Of a DNA stretch of 64,000 bases, positions 7,787 to 16,277 are shown one piece after another. Below the pieces are notes generated by a model. The model made no database searches, was not told the origin of the DNA, and saw only the letters and a program-made list of their open reading frames with translations. This stretch comes from Ovoidimarina sp050299695 (lineage in GTDB: Bacteria > Pseudomonadota > Alphaproteobacteria > Rhodobacterales > Rhodobacteraceae), in the NCBI GenBank assembly GCA_050299695.1, contig JBNKWI010000003.1, positions 45,973-109,972 of the forward strand, given 5' to 3'. Every line of letters begins with the position of its first letter. Position 1 is the first letter of the stretch. A program made the position numbers and the translations under genes.

Positions 7787-9724
7787 ATGTCTGGCGGGAT
7801 CGGTTTCGAGCCCTGGGAACCCGAGGAAACCGTCGGCAAGATCTGGCATCGGCTGGCGCGCGGCTTCGACGCGCCGGAGCGGCACGAGGAGGCCTGCGTC
7901 GCGCTCGCCGGCATCGCCGGGCGGCTTGCCGTGTTCTTCCGGGCTCTCGGGGGCGACCCCTCCGTCGAGATCCGTGCCGTCGCGGACGAGCGGAGCCATC
8001 ACCGGCTTTCGCTGCGCCGGCGCCTCGGAACCGATGCCGAAACCTGCCCGCGCGCCTCGCTCGACGAAGGCGCGCTGCGCCTGCCGGCCACACTCGCGGT
8101 GTTTCCCGCCCGCGAGGCGAATGCCGCGCTCTATCTCTGGCTCGCCGCCGCATCGGCCAATGCGCGGCCCGTCTCGGTCCATCCCGCCGATCCGCTCGCG
8201 AAGGATCTCGCCGGCCTCCGGGAGGCGCGGGAGACCGTCGCGGCGACACTGGAAGAGGCGCCGGGCCTCGCGCCGCTCTATGCCGATCTTTGCGCTGCCC
8301 TCCTCGCCCTGCGCCCGCGCACGGCCCTCCCTGCAACGGAAGCCGCGGTCGAGGCGCTTGTCCGCAAGGCCTTGGGCGATCCGGCGCCCTTGTCACCGCT
8401 CGCCGAACGTCTCGGCCGAGGCGAATGTCCCCCGGCCCCCCGATCCTATCGCCGCGTCCGCCCGGTGCCGCTCTGGCCCGATCTGCGGCAGGCCGTGCTT
8501 TCCGCTCCGACCGAGGTCGAGACCCGCACAACGGAGGGGCCGCCGGAAGAGACCGGCGAGGAAAAGGCGCTCCGCGCGCGCCGCCAAAAATCCGACCAGG
8601 CCGAGCGCAAGGACAGCTTCATCCTCCACAAGTTCGAGGCGATCCTGAGCTGGGCGGAATTCCTGAACCTGAACCGCCGGATCGAGGACGACGACAGCGA
8701 GGACGCGAAGAAGGCCGCCGAGGACCAGGACGAGATCGGGCTCGGGCAGGTCTCGAAGGCGCCCGCAACGCGGCTCAAGCTGCACCTCGATCTCTCGCCC
8801 GAGGAGGCCGACCGCGAGGCCCTGTCGGGCGCGCATCTCTACCCGGAATGGGAGGCGCGCCGCGGCGCCTACCTGCCGGGTCACGCAAGGGTGCTCGCCA
8901 GCACGGTCGCACCCGAGGGCGAGGCCCTTCCCTGGCGCGACGAGCCCCGCGCCCGCCGCAGGATTGCCGCGGTCCGCCGCCAGTTCGAGGCTTTGCGCCC
9001 GGGCCGGGTCTCCACCGCCGGCCATCGCGAGGGCGACGAGCTCGACATCGAGGCCGCCGTGCGCTCCCGCGTGGAACTCCGGGCGAACGGCGCCGCCACC
9101 GACCGGATCTGGCGCCAGTCCCGCCCGGTCTCCCGCGATCTCGCGGTCTCGATACTGCTCGACGTCTCCCGTTCCACCGAGAGCGCGGTGGACGGGCAGT
9201 CCGGCCGCACGGTGATCGAGATCGAGCGCGAGACCCTCGCCGCGCTCGCCTGGGGGCTCGACGCCTGCGGCGACGAGGTGTCGATCCGGGCGTTCTCCTC
9301 GCTGCGCCGCAACCGGGTCTTCGTGCTGGGCTGCAAGGAATTCGCCGAGCCGATGGGCCCTGTCGTCGAGGCCCGCATCGCCGCGCTGAGGCCCGGACAC
9401 TACACCCGGCTCGGCACCGCGATCCGGCATGTCTCGGCCGAACTCGCGGCCTGCGCGCGAAAACGCCGGCTCCTTCTCGTCATCACCGACGGCAAGCCGA
9501 ACGATCTCGACCACTACGAGGGCCGCCACGGCGTCGAGGACAGCCGCAAGGCGGTCGCCGAAGCCCGCCGCGCCGGACATGCGGTGCACGGCATCACGGT
9601 CGACCGGACCGCCCGCGCCCAGTTCGCCCGCATCTTCGGCCAATCGGGCCACACGGTGATCCCGCATCCCGACCGCCTGACCCAGGCCCTGCCCGAAATC
9701 TACCGCCACCTGACCGGCGCATGA
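7787..9724 (+). CDS. norD: NorD, VWA-domain NO reductase activation protein
   Basis: A 645-residue cytoplasmic protein whose C-terminal third is a von Willebrand factor A domain. The metal-site motif DVSRS begins at Asp459 and further VWA motifs follow (YTRLGTAIRH, LLVITDGKPND). The middle section holds an acidic, charged segment (RIEDDDSEDAKKA). NorD partners NorQ in maturing NorB. It overlaps norE by 4 bp (ATGA). Length is normal for Paracoccus-type NorD. Confidence 0.93.
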   Translation: MSGGIGFEPWEPEETVGKIWHRLARGFDAPERHEEACVALAGIAGRLAVFFRALGGDPSVEIRAVADERSHHRLSLRRRLGTDAETCPRASLDEGALRLPATLAVFPAREANAALYLWLAAASANARPVSVHPADPLAKDLAGLREARETVAATLEEAPGLAPLYADLCAALLALRPRTALPATEAAVEALVRKALGDPAPLSPLAERLGRGECPPAPRSYRRVRPVPLWPDLRQAVLSAPTEVETRTTEGPPEETGEEKALRARRQKSDQAERKDSFILHKFEAILSWAEFLNLNRRIEDDDSEDAKKAAEDQDEIGLGQVSKAPATRLKLHLDLSPEEADREALSGAHLYPEWEARRGAYLPGHARVLASTVAPEGEALPWRDEPRARRRIAAVRRQFEALRPGRVSTAGHREGDELDIEAAVRSRVELRANGAATDRIWRQSRPVSRDLAVSILLDVSRSTESAVDGQSGRTVIEIERETLAALAWGLDACGDEVSIRAFSSLRRNRVFVLGCKEFAEPMGPVVEARIAALRPGHYTRLGTAIRHVSAELAACARKRRLLLVITDGKPNDLDHYEGRHGVEDSRKAVAEARRAGHAVHGITVDRTARAQFARIFGQSGHTVIPHPDRLTQALPEIYRHLTGA

Positions 9725-10278
9725 CCGGACCGGCCGACCCGCACCCGTTCGAGCAACTGCCGGGCGACCTGATGATGTGGGTGCTGATCGTCTCCGAACT
9801 CCTCGTGTTCGGCGCCGGGCTCGCGGCCTTCCTCGCGGTCCGGGCCGGCGATCCATCGGGCTTCGCCGTCGCGCAGGATCAGCTTCACCGGACGGCGGCG
9901 GGGGTGAACACGCTCGTCCTCGTGACATCCGGGCTCTGCGCCGCGCGCGCGGTTCAGGCCGCCGGAGCGCGCCGCACTGCCGGCACCCGGTGCTGGCTCG
10001 CGGCGGCGGCGGTTATGGGGGTGCTGTTCCTCTGCATCAAGGCGATGGAGTATGCCGGCAATGCCGCCGCCGGCATCGGCATCGAGACCGGGCCGTTCTT
10101 CACCTTCTACTACCTTCTGACCGGCTTCCACGCCGCGCATGTCGTCGCGGGTATCGTGATCCTCGCCCTTGTCGGCCTGCGCCCGGACCTCCGGACCGTC
10201 GAGGCCGGGGCCGCCTTCTGGCACATGGTGGATCTGGTCTGGGTCCTCTTGTTCCCCGTCATCTATCTCCTGCGATGA
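9721..10278 (+). CDS. norE: NorE, cytochrome c oxidase subunit III-like protein
   Basis: A 185-residue membrane protein with about five hydrophobic segments, homologous to heme-copper oxidase subunit III. Recognisable stretches are FEQLPGDLMMWVLIVSELLVF at the start, then FYYLLTGFHAAHVVAGI and a C-terminal FWHMVDLVWVLLFPVIYLL. It is dispensable for NO reductase activity in some species but raises nor function in Paracoccus. The start ATG 9721 overlaps the norD stop; its own stop overlaps the norF ATG. Confidence 0.9.
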   Translation: MTGPADPHPFEQLPGDLMMWVLIVSELLVFGAGLAAFLAVRAGDPSGFAVAQDQLHRTAAGVNTLVLVTSGLCAARAVQAAGARRTAGTRCWLAAAAVMGVLFLCIKAMEYAGNAAAGIGIETGPFFTFYYLLTGFHAAHVVAGIVILALVGLRPDLRTVEAGAAFWHMVDLVWVLLFPVIYLLR

Positions 10279-10559
10279 CACAAGGAGATCCCCTGTCCCG
10301 CGCCTGGCTGACGCTTCTCGCGCTCAGTGCCGGATCCACGCTCATCGCGGCGGCCCTGTCGCAAGGCGTCCTCGGCGGCCCCGCGGAGCTGGCGGCCGGA
10401 GCGGCGATCCTCGCGCTTTCCTGGGCGAAGGCGCGGGTGATCCTCGCCCGCTATCTCGGCCTCGCCGCGGCACCGTTCTGGCGGCGTGGTTTCGAGATCG
10501 TGCTCGGCCTGTATTGCGCGGGTCTTCTCGTGCTCTACCTCGCCTCGGCGCCGTCCTGA
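10275..10559 (+). CDS. norF: NorF, small membrane protein of the nor operon
   Basis: A 94-residue protein with three hydrophobic segments (about 10-30, 35-50 and 70-88) and the conserved-looking stretch LALSWAKARVILARYLGL, typical of NorF and of subunit IV-like proteins of NO and quinol oxidases. It closes the nor operon. Its last 25 bp overlap the 3' end of the opposite-strand DUF4202 gene, so the two transcripts converge tail to tail. Confidence 0.82.
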   Translation: MTQGDPLSRAWLTLLALSAGSTLIAAALSQGVLGGPAELAAGAAILALSWAKARVILARYLGLAAAPFWRRGFEIVLGLYCAGLLVLYLASAPS

Positions 10560-11116
10560 TCGCGGAACAGCGCCGCGAACTGCGCAGGCAGGTCGAACTC
10601 CTCGAGCGCCCGGGCACGGGCGTCGGCCGACATCTTCCGCGCCGTCTTGCCGACGATGCCGAGAAGCTGCTCGGCCGGGCGGTCCGCGGCGAATCCCGGG
10701 AAATACCAGCGCAGGAACACGAAGCAGATCACGTCCTCGAGCGCCTGCACCTCCGGGTCGCGCTTGATCCCCTCCTTGCGGAGCATCGCCTCGGTGCGGG
10801 CGATTTCCTCGGGCCCGTAGCCCGCCACCGCCATGATCCCGCCGACCCGCCGCGCGTGACGTCGCGCCTGGTCGCGGCGCCAGGCTAGATAGCCGGCCTT
10901 GCCTTCGGGATAGGCACTCCGGGGCAGCTTCCAGCGCTCGACATGCTGGCCCCGCGCGGCGATCCGCAACGGGTCCGCGGCGCCCGGAAAGAGCCGGTCG
11001 AGTTCGGCACTCATCCGCTCGCCATAGAGGAGCGCTGCCGGGCGGCCGTCCTCAAGCGTCGGATCAACGCCGTTGGCGGCATCTATCTCCGCGATGGCGG
11101 CGTCCAGCCGGCTCAC
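10535..11116 (-). CDS. DUF4202 domain-containing protein
   Basis: A 193-residue soluble protein of the DUF4202 family, which often occurs in denitrification clusters but has no assigned reaction. Visible features are the N-terminal SRLDAAIAEIDAANG, the segment LYGERMSAELDRLFPGA, a His/Trp-rich centre (AARGQHVERWKLPRS), and a conserved-looking EDVICFVFLRWYFPGF near the C-terminus. I chose GTG 11116 because it overlaps the stop of the upstream regulator gene (GTGA), implying translational coupling. The frame stays open further upstream, but inside the regulator gene. The His-rich pattern could be a metal site; that is inference. Confidence 0.78.
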   Translation of the reverse strand: MSRLDAAIAEIDAANGVDPTLEDGRPAALLYGERMSAELDRLFPGAADPLRIAARGQHVERWKLPRSAYPEGKAGYLAWRRDQARRHARRVGGIMAVAGYGPEEIARTEAMLRKEGIKRDPEVQALEDVICFVFLRWYFPGFAADRPAEQLLGIVGKTARKMSADARARALEEFDLPAQFAALFRDQDGAEAR

Positions 11117-11823
11117 AGCGCCCGGCTCCACATTTCGGCGCGATCGTCCTCGGCAAAGCGGCGCAACTTGGCAATGTCGGCGATTGCGGCGTTGCTGTGA
11201 TGCACCGTGACTCCCGCGGACCTGAGGCGGGCGAAGGCGCGGGAAAGGCTTTCCGGCTTCAGGCCGAGACGCCCGGCGATGAGCGCCTTTTCGTACGGAA
11301 GGGTCACGGTGCAGGCGCCGTCGTCGCGGGGACAGAGCTCGAGAAGGAAGGCCGCCAGACGCTGAGCGCCGGTCTTGGCCTTCAGCTGTTCGATCTGGGC
11401 AATGAGCGTTCGCATGTGAGAATAGGACGACGACAGCAGGGCAAAGACAAGCTCCGGTTCCTGCCGCGTCCATCGCTGGATGCTGACCCGGTCGAGAATC
11501 ATGAGCTTGCAGGCGGTGGCCGCCTCCGCCGCCACAGGATAGTGCGTTTTCTGAAAGACCATGGCCTCGCCGAAGCTGCTTCCACGTGTGTGGACGCCAA
11601 CCACGGCCTCGGCGCCGTTGCGTGTCGTGCGGTAGAGCTTCACCCATCCGTCGAGAACGATGAACACGGAGGCGACCGACTCGCCCTGCAGGAAGATCGT
11701 CGCACCACGCGGGAACGTGCAGACCCGGGCGCAGGAAAACAACCGTTCCGCAATCTCGTCGGAGACCGAGGCCAGGAGGACGGACGACCGCGCAATATCC
11801 CTGTGGCGAGCGAGCAGTGTCAT
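11113..11823 (-). CDS. dnr: Crp/Fnr family regulator, DNR-like
   Basis: A 236-residue regulator with an N-terminal cyclic-nucleotide-binding-type sensor fold (about 15-140), a dimer helix, and a C-terminal winged helix. The DNA-reading helix carries ESLSRAFARL, with the Glu and Ser-Arg that recognise FNR-type half-sites. The FNR [4Fe-4S] cysteine pattern is absent. The segment SSFGEAMVFQ resembles the Pseudomonas DNR sensor, which binds heme and NO. It lies divergent from nosR and directly upstream of DUF4202. It is probably the NO sensor for the FNR/NNR boxes in this window. Paracoccus nnr is an alternative name. Confidence 0.82.
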   Translation of the reverse strand: MTLLARHRDIARSSVLLASVSDEIAERLFSCARVCTFPRGATIFLQGESVASVFIVLDGWVKLYRTTRNGAEAVVGVHTRGSSFGEAMVFQKTHYPVAAEAATACKLMILDRVSIQRWTRQEPELVFALLSSSYSHMRTLIAQIEQLKAKTGAQRLAAFLLELCPRDDGACTVTLPYEKALIAGRLGLKPESLSRAFARLRSAGVTVHHSNAAIADIAKLRRFAEDDRAEMWSRAL

Positions 11824-12064
11824 GGCGTCGAAACAGGTTCTCCCGCGACGAGGTTTTCCGGCCGGATGGGCAAGTTTCGCGCCTCGCGCGCGATGCGCGC
11901 GAATACGGAAGGTCACATGGTCAGAACCGGAATTTCCCCATCTCCGTCCGCCGGCATTCTTAGCCTCTCCGCTGCGACCGACTTTGTGCGAGCGCAAACT
12001 CGCCATGCGGCCGGGCGCGGAAAGCCGCAGCGCCGCCCGACGTTGCGAATTCTCTCGCGGAAGG

Positions 12065-12078
12065 TTGTCCGGAGACAA
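12065..12078 (+). promoter_or_regulatory. FNR/NNR-like palindrome upstream of nosR
   Basis: TTGTCcggaGACAA is a perfect inverted repeat with FNR-type spacing, ending 35 bp before the nosR ATG. The half-site TTGTC departs from the TTGAC seen in the nir box, and the site lies close to the start codon, so its role as activator site is less certain than for the nir and nor boxes. Confidence 0.55.
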
Positions 12079-12113
12079 ATATCGGAGCGCGCGAACGCAA
12101 TAGCCTCCGCCGC

Positions 12114-14315
12114 ATGAACGCGACATCGTGTCCTCCCGGCCTCGTCCGCCTCCTTGCCCTGACGCTGCTCCTGATCGCCGTCTGCGCGGCGCGGGCCGGT
12201 CTCGCTCAGGCGCAGGACTCGGTACTTGCCCGCTACCTGGGCGATGTGCCCGCAGCCGAGCTTGTTGCCGGGGCCGACGGCTACGGTCCAATGCGCGACG
12301 ACATGCCGGTCGCGCCGATCCTGAAAGACGGCAGCGAAATCGGCCAGGTCTTCGTGACCTCCGACTTCGTCGGCACGACGGGCTACTCGGGCAAGCCGAT
12401 CCACACGATGGTGGCCGTCGGCCCGGATGCCCGGATCATGGGAGTGCGCCTCGTCAAGCATTCGGAGCCGATCGTCCTGATCGGCATCCCCGACAGCAAG
12501 ATCAAGGCGATGGCCGAGGGCTATCGCGGGCTCGACCTCGTGGCGGAGGCAAAGGAGCGCGGGGCGTCGCACGATCTCGACATCATCTCGGGCGCCACCG
12601 TGACGGTGATGGTGATCGACGACAGCATCGTGCGCGCGGGCCTCAAGGTCGCGCGGGCGTTGGGGCTTGGCGGGCTGGCGGCCGAGACCGCGTCCCGCCC
12701 CGCGTTCGACGTCGATCCCGACATCGCCGCGCCCGATACCTGGATGGCGATGGAGGGCGACGGCACCGTCCGGAGGCTCTCTCTGGATGTGGGCCAGGTG
12801 AATGCGGCCTTCGAAGACGTGGACGATCCGCGCGCCGCGGCCCGTGCCCTTGCCGGGCCGCCCGATGCCACCTTCATCGACATGGAAATCGCGCTGGTCA
12901 GCGTGCCGGGGATCGGCGAGGCGGTTCTCGGCACGGCAGAGAACCGGAACCTCCGGGACTGGTTGGGAGAGGGCGACCATGCCATCGCCGTGCTGGGAAG
13001 GGGGCTCTATTCCTTCAAGGGGTCCGGCTACGTCCGGGGCGGCATCTTCGACCGGATCGTGCTGATCCAGGACGATGTGACGGTCCGGTTCCGCGACCGG
13101 ATGCACCGCCGGATGGGACCGGTCGCCGCAGGCGCACCGGGCTTCACCGAGCGCGACATTTTCCGGATCCCCGCCGATCAGGGCTTCGATCCGACCAGGC
13201 CGTTTCACCTTCAGCTCCTCGTCCAGCGCGAGGTGGCGGCGATCGAAAAGGTCTTCACCACCTTCGACCTCGGATATCAGCTCCCGTCCCGATACATGCG
13301 CGCGACGGCCCCGGTCGCGACGGCGCCCGTGGTGGCGGCGGCGGCGGAAGACGAGCAGACGGCGCAATCGAAGCTCTGGCGGCGGATCTGGCAGGACAAG
13401 ACGGTCGAGATCGCCGTTCTCGCCGCGATGCTCGCCGTCCTGACGCTCGCCTTCTTCTTCCAGATGCGGCTAACCCGCTCCGAGCCCGTCACCCGCTGGT
13501 TCCGCTACGGCTTCCTCACGCTGACACTCGTGTTCCTCGGCTGGCATGCCAATGCGCAGCTCTCTGTCGTGAACCTCATGGCGCTCTTCGGGGCGCTCGC
13601 CACCGGGTTCAGCTGGCAGGCCTTCCTGCTGGATCCGCTCACCTTCATCCTGTGGTTTTCGGTCGCCGCGGCGCTGCTGTTCTGGGGCCGGGGCGCCTAT
13701 TGCGGCTGGCTGTGCCCGTTCGGCGCGCTGCAGGAACTGACGAACCATATCGCCCGGGCTCTGCGCGTGCCGCAGGTCACGGTGCCCTGGGGGCTCCACG
13801 AACGGCTCTGGGCGGTCAAGTACATGATCTTCCTCGGGCTCTTCGGCGTCTCGCTCGCCTCCATCGAGCAAGCCGAGCACCTCGCCGAGATCGAACCCTT
13901 CAAGACCGCGATCGTGTTGAAATTCGTGCGTGCCTGGCCGTTCGTGGCCTATGCGGCGGCGCTCATCCTTGCCGGGCTCTTCGTGGAACGGTTCTACTGC
14001 CGCTACCTCTGCCCCCTGGGCGCGGCGCTGGCGATCCCGGCGCGGCTCCGGATGTTCGACTGGCTGAAACGCTACAAGGACTGCGGCAGCCCGTGCCAGA
14101 CCTGCGGCAACGAGTGCATGGTCCAGGCGATCCATCCGACCGGCGAGATCAACCCCAACGAATGCCATGACTGCCTGCATTGCCAGGTTCTCTACCAGTC
14201 CGAGGCGAAATGCCCGGTGGTTATCCGGCAGTTGAAGCGCCGTGCCGCGGTCGGCAGCACTGACCGCCCGATGCGCGATGCCGCAACGCTCACCAATCAT
14301 CCAAACGCACAATAG
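12114..14315 (+). CDS. nosR: NosR, membrane-bound iron-sulfur flavoprotein of N2O reduction
   Basis: A 733-residue protein needed for nosZ expression and for electron delivery to N2O reductase. A signal peptide (to about residue 35) leads to a periplasmic FMN-binding domain with the flavin-attachment motif SGATVTV. Membrane helices follow, carrying CGWLCPFGALQEL and CRYLCPLGAALAIP. The C-terminal cytoplasmic ferredoxin-like domain has CGSPCQTCGNEC and CHDCLHC clusters. It heads nosRZDFYLX, ending 18 bp before nosZ. It is a full-length NosR, paralogous to NirI in this window. Confidence 0.95.
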   Translation: MNATSCPPGLVRLLALTLLLIAVCAARAGLAQAQDSVLARYLGDVPAAELVAGADGYGPMRDDMPVAPILKDGSEIGQVFVTSDFVGTTGYSGKPIHTMVAVGPDARIMGVRLVKHSEPIVLIGIPDSKIKAMAEGYRGLDLVAEAKERGASHDLDIISGATVTVMVIDDSIVRAGLKVARALGLGGLAAETASRPAFDVDPDIAAPDTWMAMEGDGTVRRLSLDVGQVNAAFEDVDDPRAAARALAGPPDATFIDMEIALVSVPGIGEAVLGTAENRNLRDWLGEGDHAIAVLGRGLYSFKGSGYVRGGIFDRIVLIQDDVTVRFRDRMHRRMGPVAAGAPGFTERDIFRIPADQGFDPTRPFHLQLLVQREVAAIEKVFTTFDLGYQLPSRYMRATAPVATAPVVAAAAEDEQTAQSKLWRRIWQDKTVEIAVLAAMLAVLTLAFFFQMRLTRSEPVTRWFRYGFLTLTLVFLGWHANAQLSVVNLMALFGALATGFSWQAFLLDPLTFILWFSVAAALLFWGRGAYCGWLCPFGALQELTNHIARALRVPQVTVPWGLHERLWAVKYMIFLGLFGVSLASIEQAEHLAEIEPFKTAIVLKFVRAWPFVAYAAALILAGLFVERFYCRYLCPLGAALAIPARLRMFDWLKRYKDCGSPCQTCGNECMVQAIHPTGEINPNECHDCLHCQVLYQSEAKCPVVIRQLKRRAAVGSTDRPMRDAATLTNHPNAQ

Positions 14316-14333
14316 GGAAAAGGACCAACGGTC

Positions 14334-16277
14334 ATGACTGACAAGGCGAAACACGGCGTGAGCCGCCGCGGCTTCCTTGGGGCCACCGCAACGGGGGCCG
14401 CACTCGCGGGAGGCGCGGGCGCGCATCTCGGCCTTCTTGGCGGGACCACCGCGCTGACGGCGGCCGGCGCCCGGCCCGCCGGCGCCCAGGCTGCGGCCCA
14501 CGCGATGCCGGCCCCCGGCGAGCTCGACGAATATTACGGCTTCTGGTCCTCGGGCCAGACCGGGGAGATGCGGATCCTCGGCGTCCCCTCGATGCGCGAA
14601 CTGATGCGGGTGCCGGTCTTCAACCGCTGCTCGGCGACCGGTTGGGGCATCACCAACGAAAGCCTGAAGATCCTGACCCAGGACATGCAGCCCGCGACCC
14701 GCGACTACCTCGCGGCGCAGGGCAAGAAGGTCCATGACAACGGCGACCTGCACCACGTCCACATGTCCTTCACCGAAGGAAAATACGACGGGCGCTACCT
14801 GTTCATGAACGACAAGGCCAATACCCGCGTCGCCCGGGTGCGCTGCGACGTGATGAAGCCCGACAAGATCATCGACATCCCGAACGCCAAGGCGATCCAC
14901 GGGCTCAGGCCGCAGAAATGGCCGCGCACCAACTACGTCTTCGCTAACGGCGAGGACGAGGTGCCGATGGTCAATGACGGCCAGGTCCTCGACGATCCGT
15001 CGCAATACGTGAACTTCTACACCGCCATCGACGCGGACAGGATGGAGGTGGCCTGGCAGGTGATGGTTTCGGGCAATCTCGACAACACCGATGCCGACTA
15101 CGAGGGCAAATATGCCTTCTCGACCTCCTACAACTCGGAAATGGGCATGACCCTGCCCGAGATGATGTCCGCCGAGATGGACCACGTGGTGATCTTCAAC
15201 CTCGCCGAGATCGAGAAGGGCATCGCCGAGGGCGACTATGTGGAGCTGAACGGAGTGAAGGTGGTCGACGGCCGCAAGGGGCAGAACAAGAAATACACCC
15301 GCTACGTGCCGATCCCGAACTCGCCGCACGGCATCAACATGGCGCCTGACAAGGTGCATCTCTGTGTCGCGGGCAAGCTTTCGCCAACGGTCTCGGTGCT
15401 CGATGTCACCAGGTTCGACGCGCTGTTCGAAGACGACAGCCTCGACCCGCGCTCGGTCGTGGTGGCCGAGCCGGAGCTTGGCCTCGGCCCGCTCCATACC
15501 TGTTTCGACGGGCAGGGGAATTGCTTCACGACGCTGTTCCTCGACAGCCAGGTGGTGATGTGGAACATCGAGAACGCCATCAAGGCCTACAACGGCGAGG
15601 ATGTGGACCCGATCCTGTCGAAGACGGATGTCCACTACCAGCCCGGCCACAACTCGACCTGCGAGGGCGAGACCCTGGATGCGCATTCGAAATACTACCT
15701 GTCGATGAACAAGTTCTCGAAGGACCGGTTCCTGAATGTCGGGCCGTTGAAGCCTGAAAACGAACAGCTCTTCGCGATCGACGGCACGACGCTGACGCTA
15801 CTGCACGACGGCGCGACCTTTGCCGAACCGCATGACTCGATCTTCGTCCACGCCTCCAAGGTGAACCCCAGGCAGGTCTGGGACCGGAACGACCCGATGT
15901 GGGCCGATGCCCGTGCCCAGGCCGAGGCCGACGGGGTCGATCTCGACGATTACCAGGACACGGTCATCCGGGACGGCAACAAGGTCCGGGTCTACATGTC
16001 GAGCCAGGCGCCGGAGTTCTCGCTCTCGAGCTTCACCGTGACCGAGGGCGACGAGGTGACGGTCTATGTCACCAATCTCGACGACATCGACGACCTGACC
16101 CACGGCTTCACGCTGAATAACCACGGCGTCGCAATGGAAATCGGGCCGCAGGCGACCGCCTCGGTCACCTTCACCGCGGCGAATCCGGGCGTCTACTGGT
16201 ACTATTGCCAGTGGTTCTGCCACGCGCTCCACATGGAGATGCGGGGCCGGATGTTCGTCGAGCCGCGGGCCGGCTGA
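14334..16277 (+). CDS. nosZ: Nitrous oxide reductase, Tat-exported (clade I)
   Basis: A 647-residue periplasmic copper enzyme that reduces N2O to N2. A Tat signal (SRRGFLGATATG, Arg11-Arg12) marks it as the clade I type. The CuZ propeller domain has the first His cluster at His140, His141 and His143 (LHHVHMSF). The C-terminal cupredoxin carries the CuA site: Cys625, Trp627, Cys629, His633 and Met636. All key ligands I can check are intact. A ribosome site GGGAAAAGG precedes ATG 14334. The stop overlaps the nosD start by 1 bp. Confidence 0.97.
   Translation: MTDKAKHGVSRRGFLGATATGAALAGGAGAHLGLLGGTTALTAAGARPAGAQAAAHAMPAPGELDEYYGFWSSGQTGEMRILGVPSMRELMRVPVFNRCSATGWGITNESLKILTQDMQPATRDYLAAQGKKVHDNGDLHHVHMSFTEGKYDGRYLFMNDKANTRVARVRCDVMKPDKIIDIPNAKAIHGLRPQKWPRTNYVFANGEDEVPMVNDGQVLDDPSQYVNFYTAIDADRMEVAWQVMVSGNLDNTDADYEGKYAFSTSYNSEMGMTLPEMMSAEMDHVVIFNLAEIEKGIAEGDYVELNGVKVVDGRKGQNKKYTRYVPIPNSPHGINMAPDKVHLCVAGKLSPTVSVLDVTRFDALFEDDSLDPRSVVVAEPELGLGPLHTCFDGQGNCFTTLFLDSQVVMWNIENAIKAYNGEDVDPILSKTDVHYQPGHNSTCEGETLDAHSKYYLSMNKFSKDRFLNVGPLKPENEQLFAIDGTTLTLLHDGATFAEPHDSIFVHASKVNPRQVWDRNDPMWADARAQAEADGVDLDDYQDTVIRDGNKVRVYMSSQAPEFSLSSFTVTEGDEVTVYVTNLDDIDDLTHGFTLNNHGVAMEIGPQATASVTFTAANPGVYWYYCQWFCHALHMEMRGRMFVEPRAG

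Noticed and set aside
6126..8531. A long minus-strand frame opposite norB, norQ and norD
   Set aside because: Arg/His-rich, no recognisable motif; typical antisense shadow in high-GC DNA.
13470..15686. A 738-residue minus-strand frame opposite nosR and nosZ
   Set aside because: Composition is that of a reverse-complement shadow and the opposite strand carries clear nosR and nosZ motifs.
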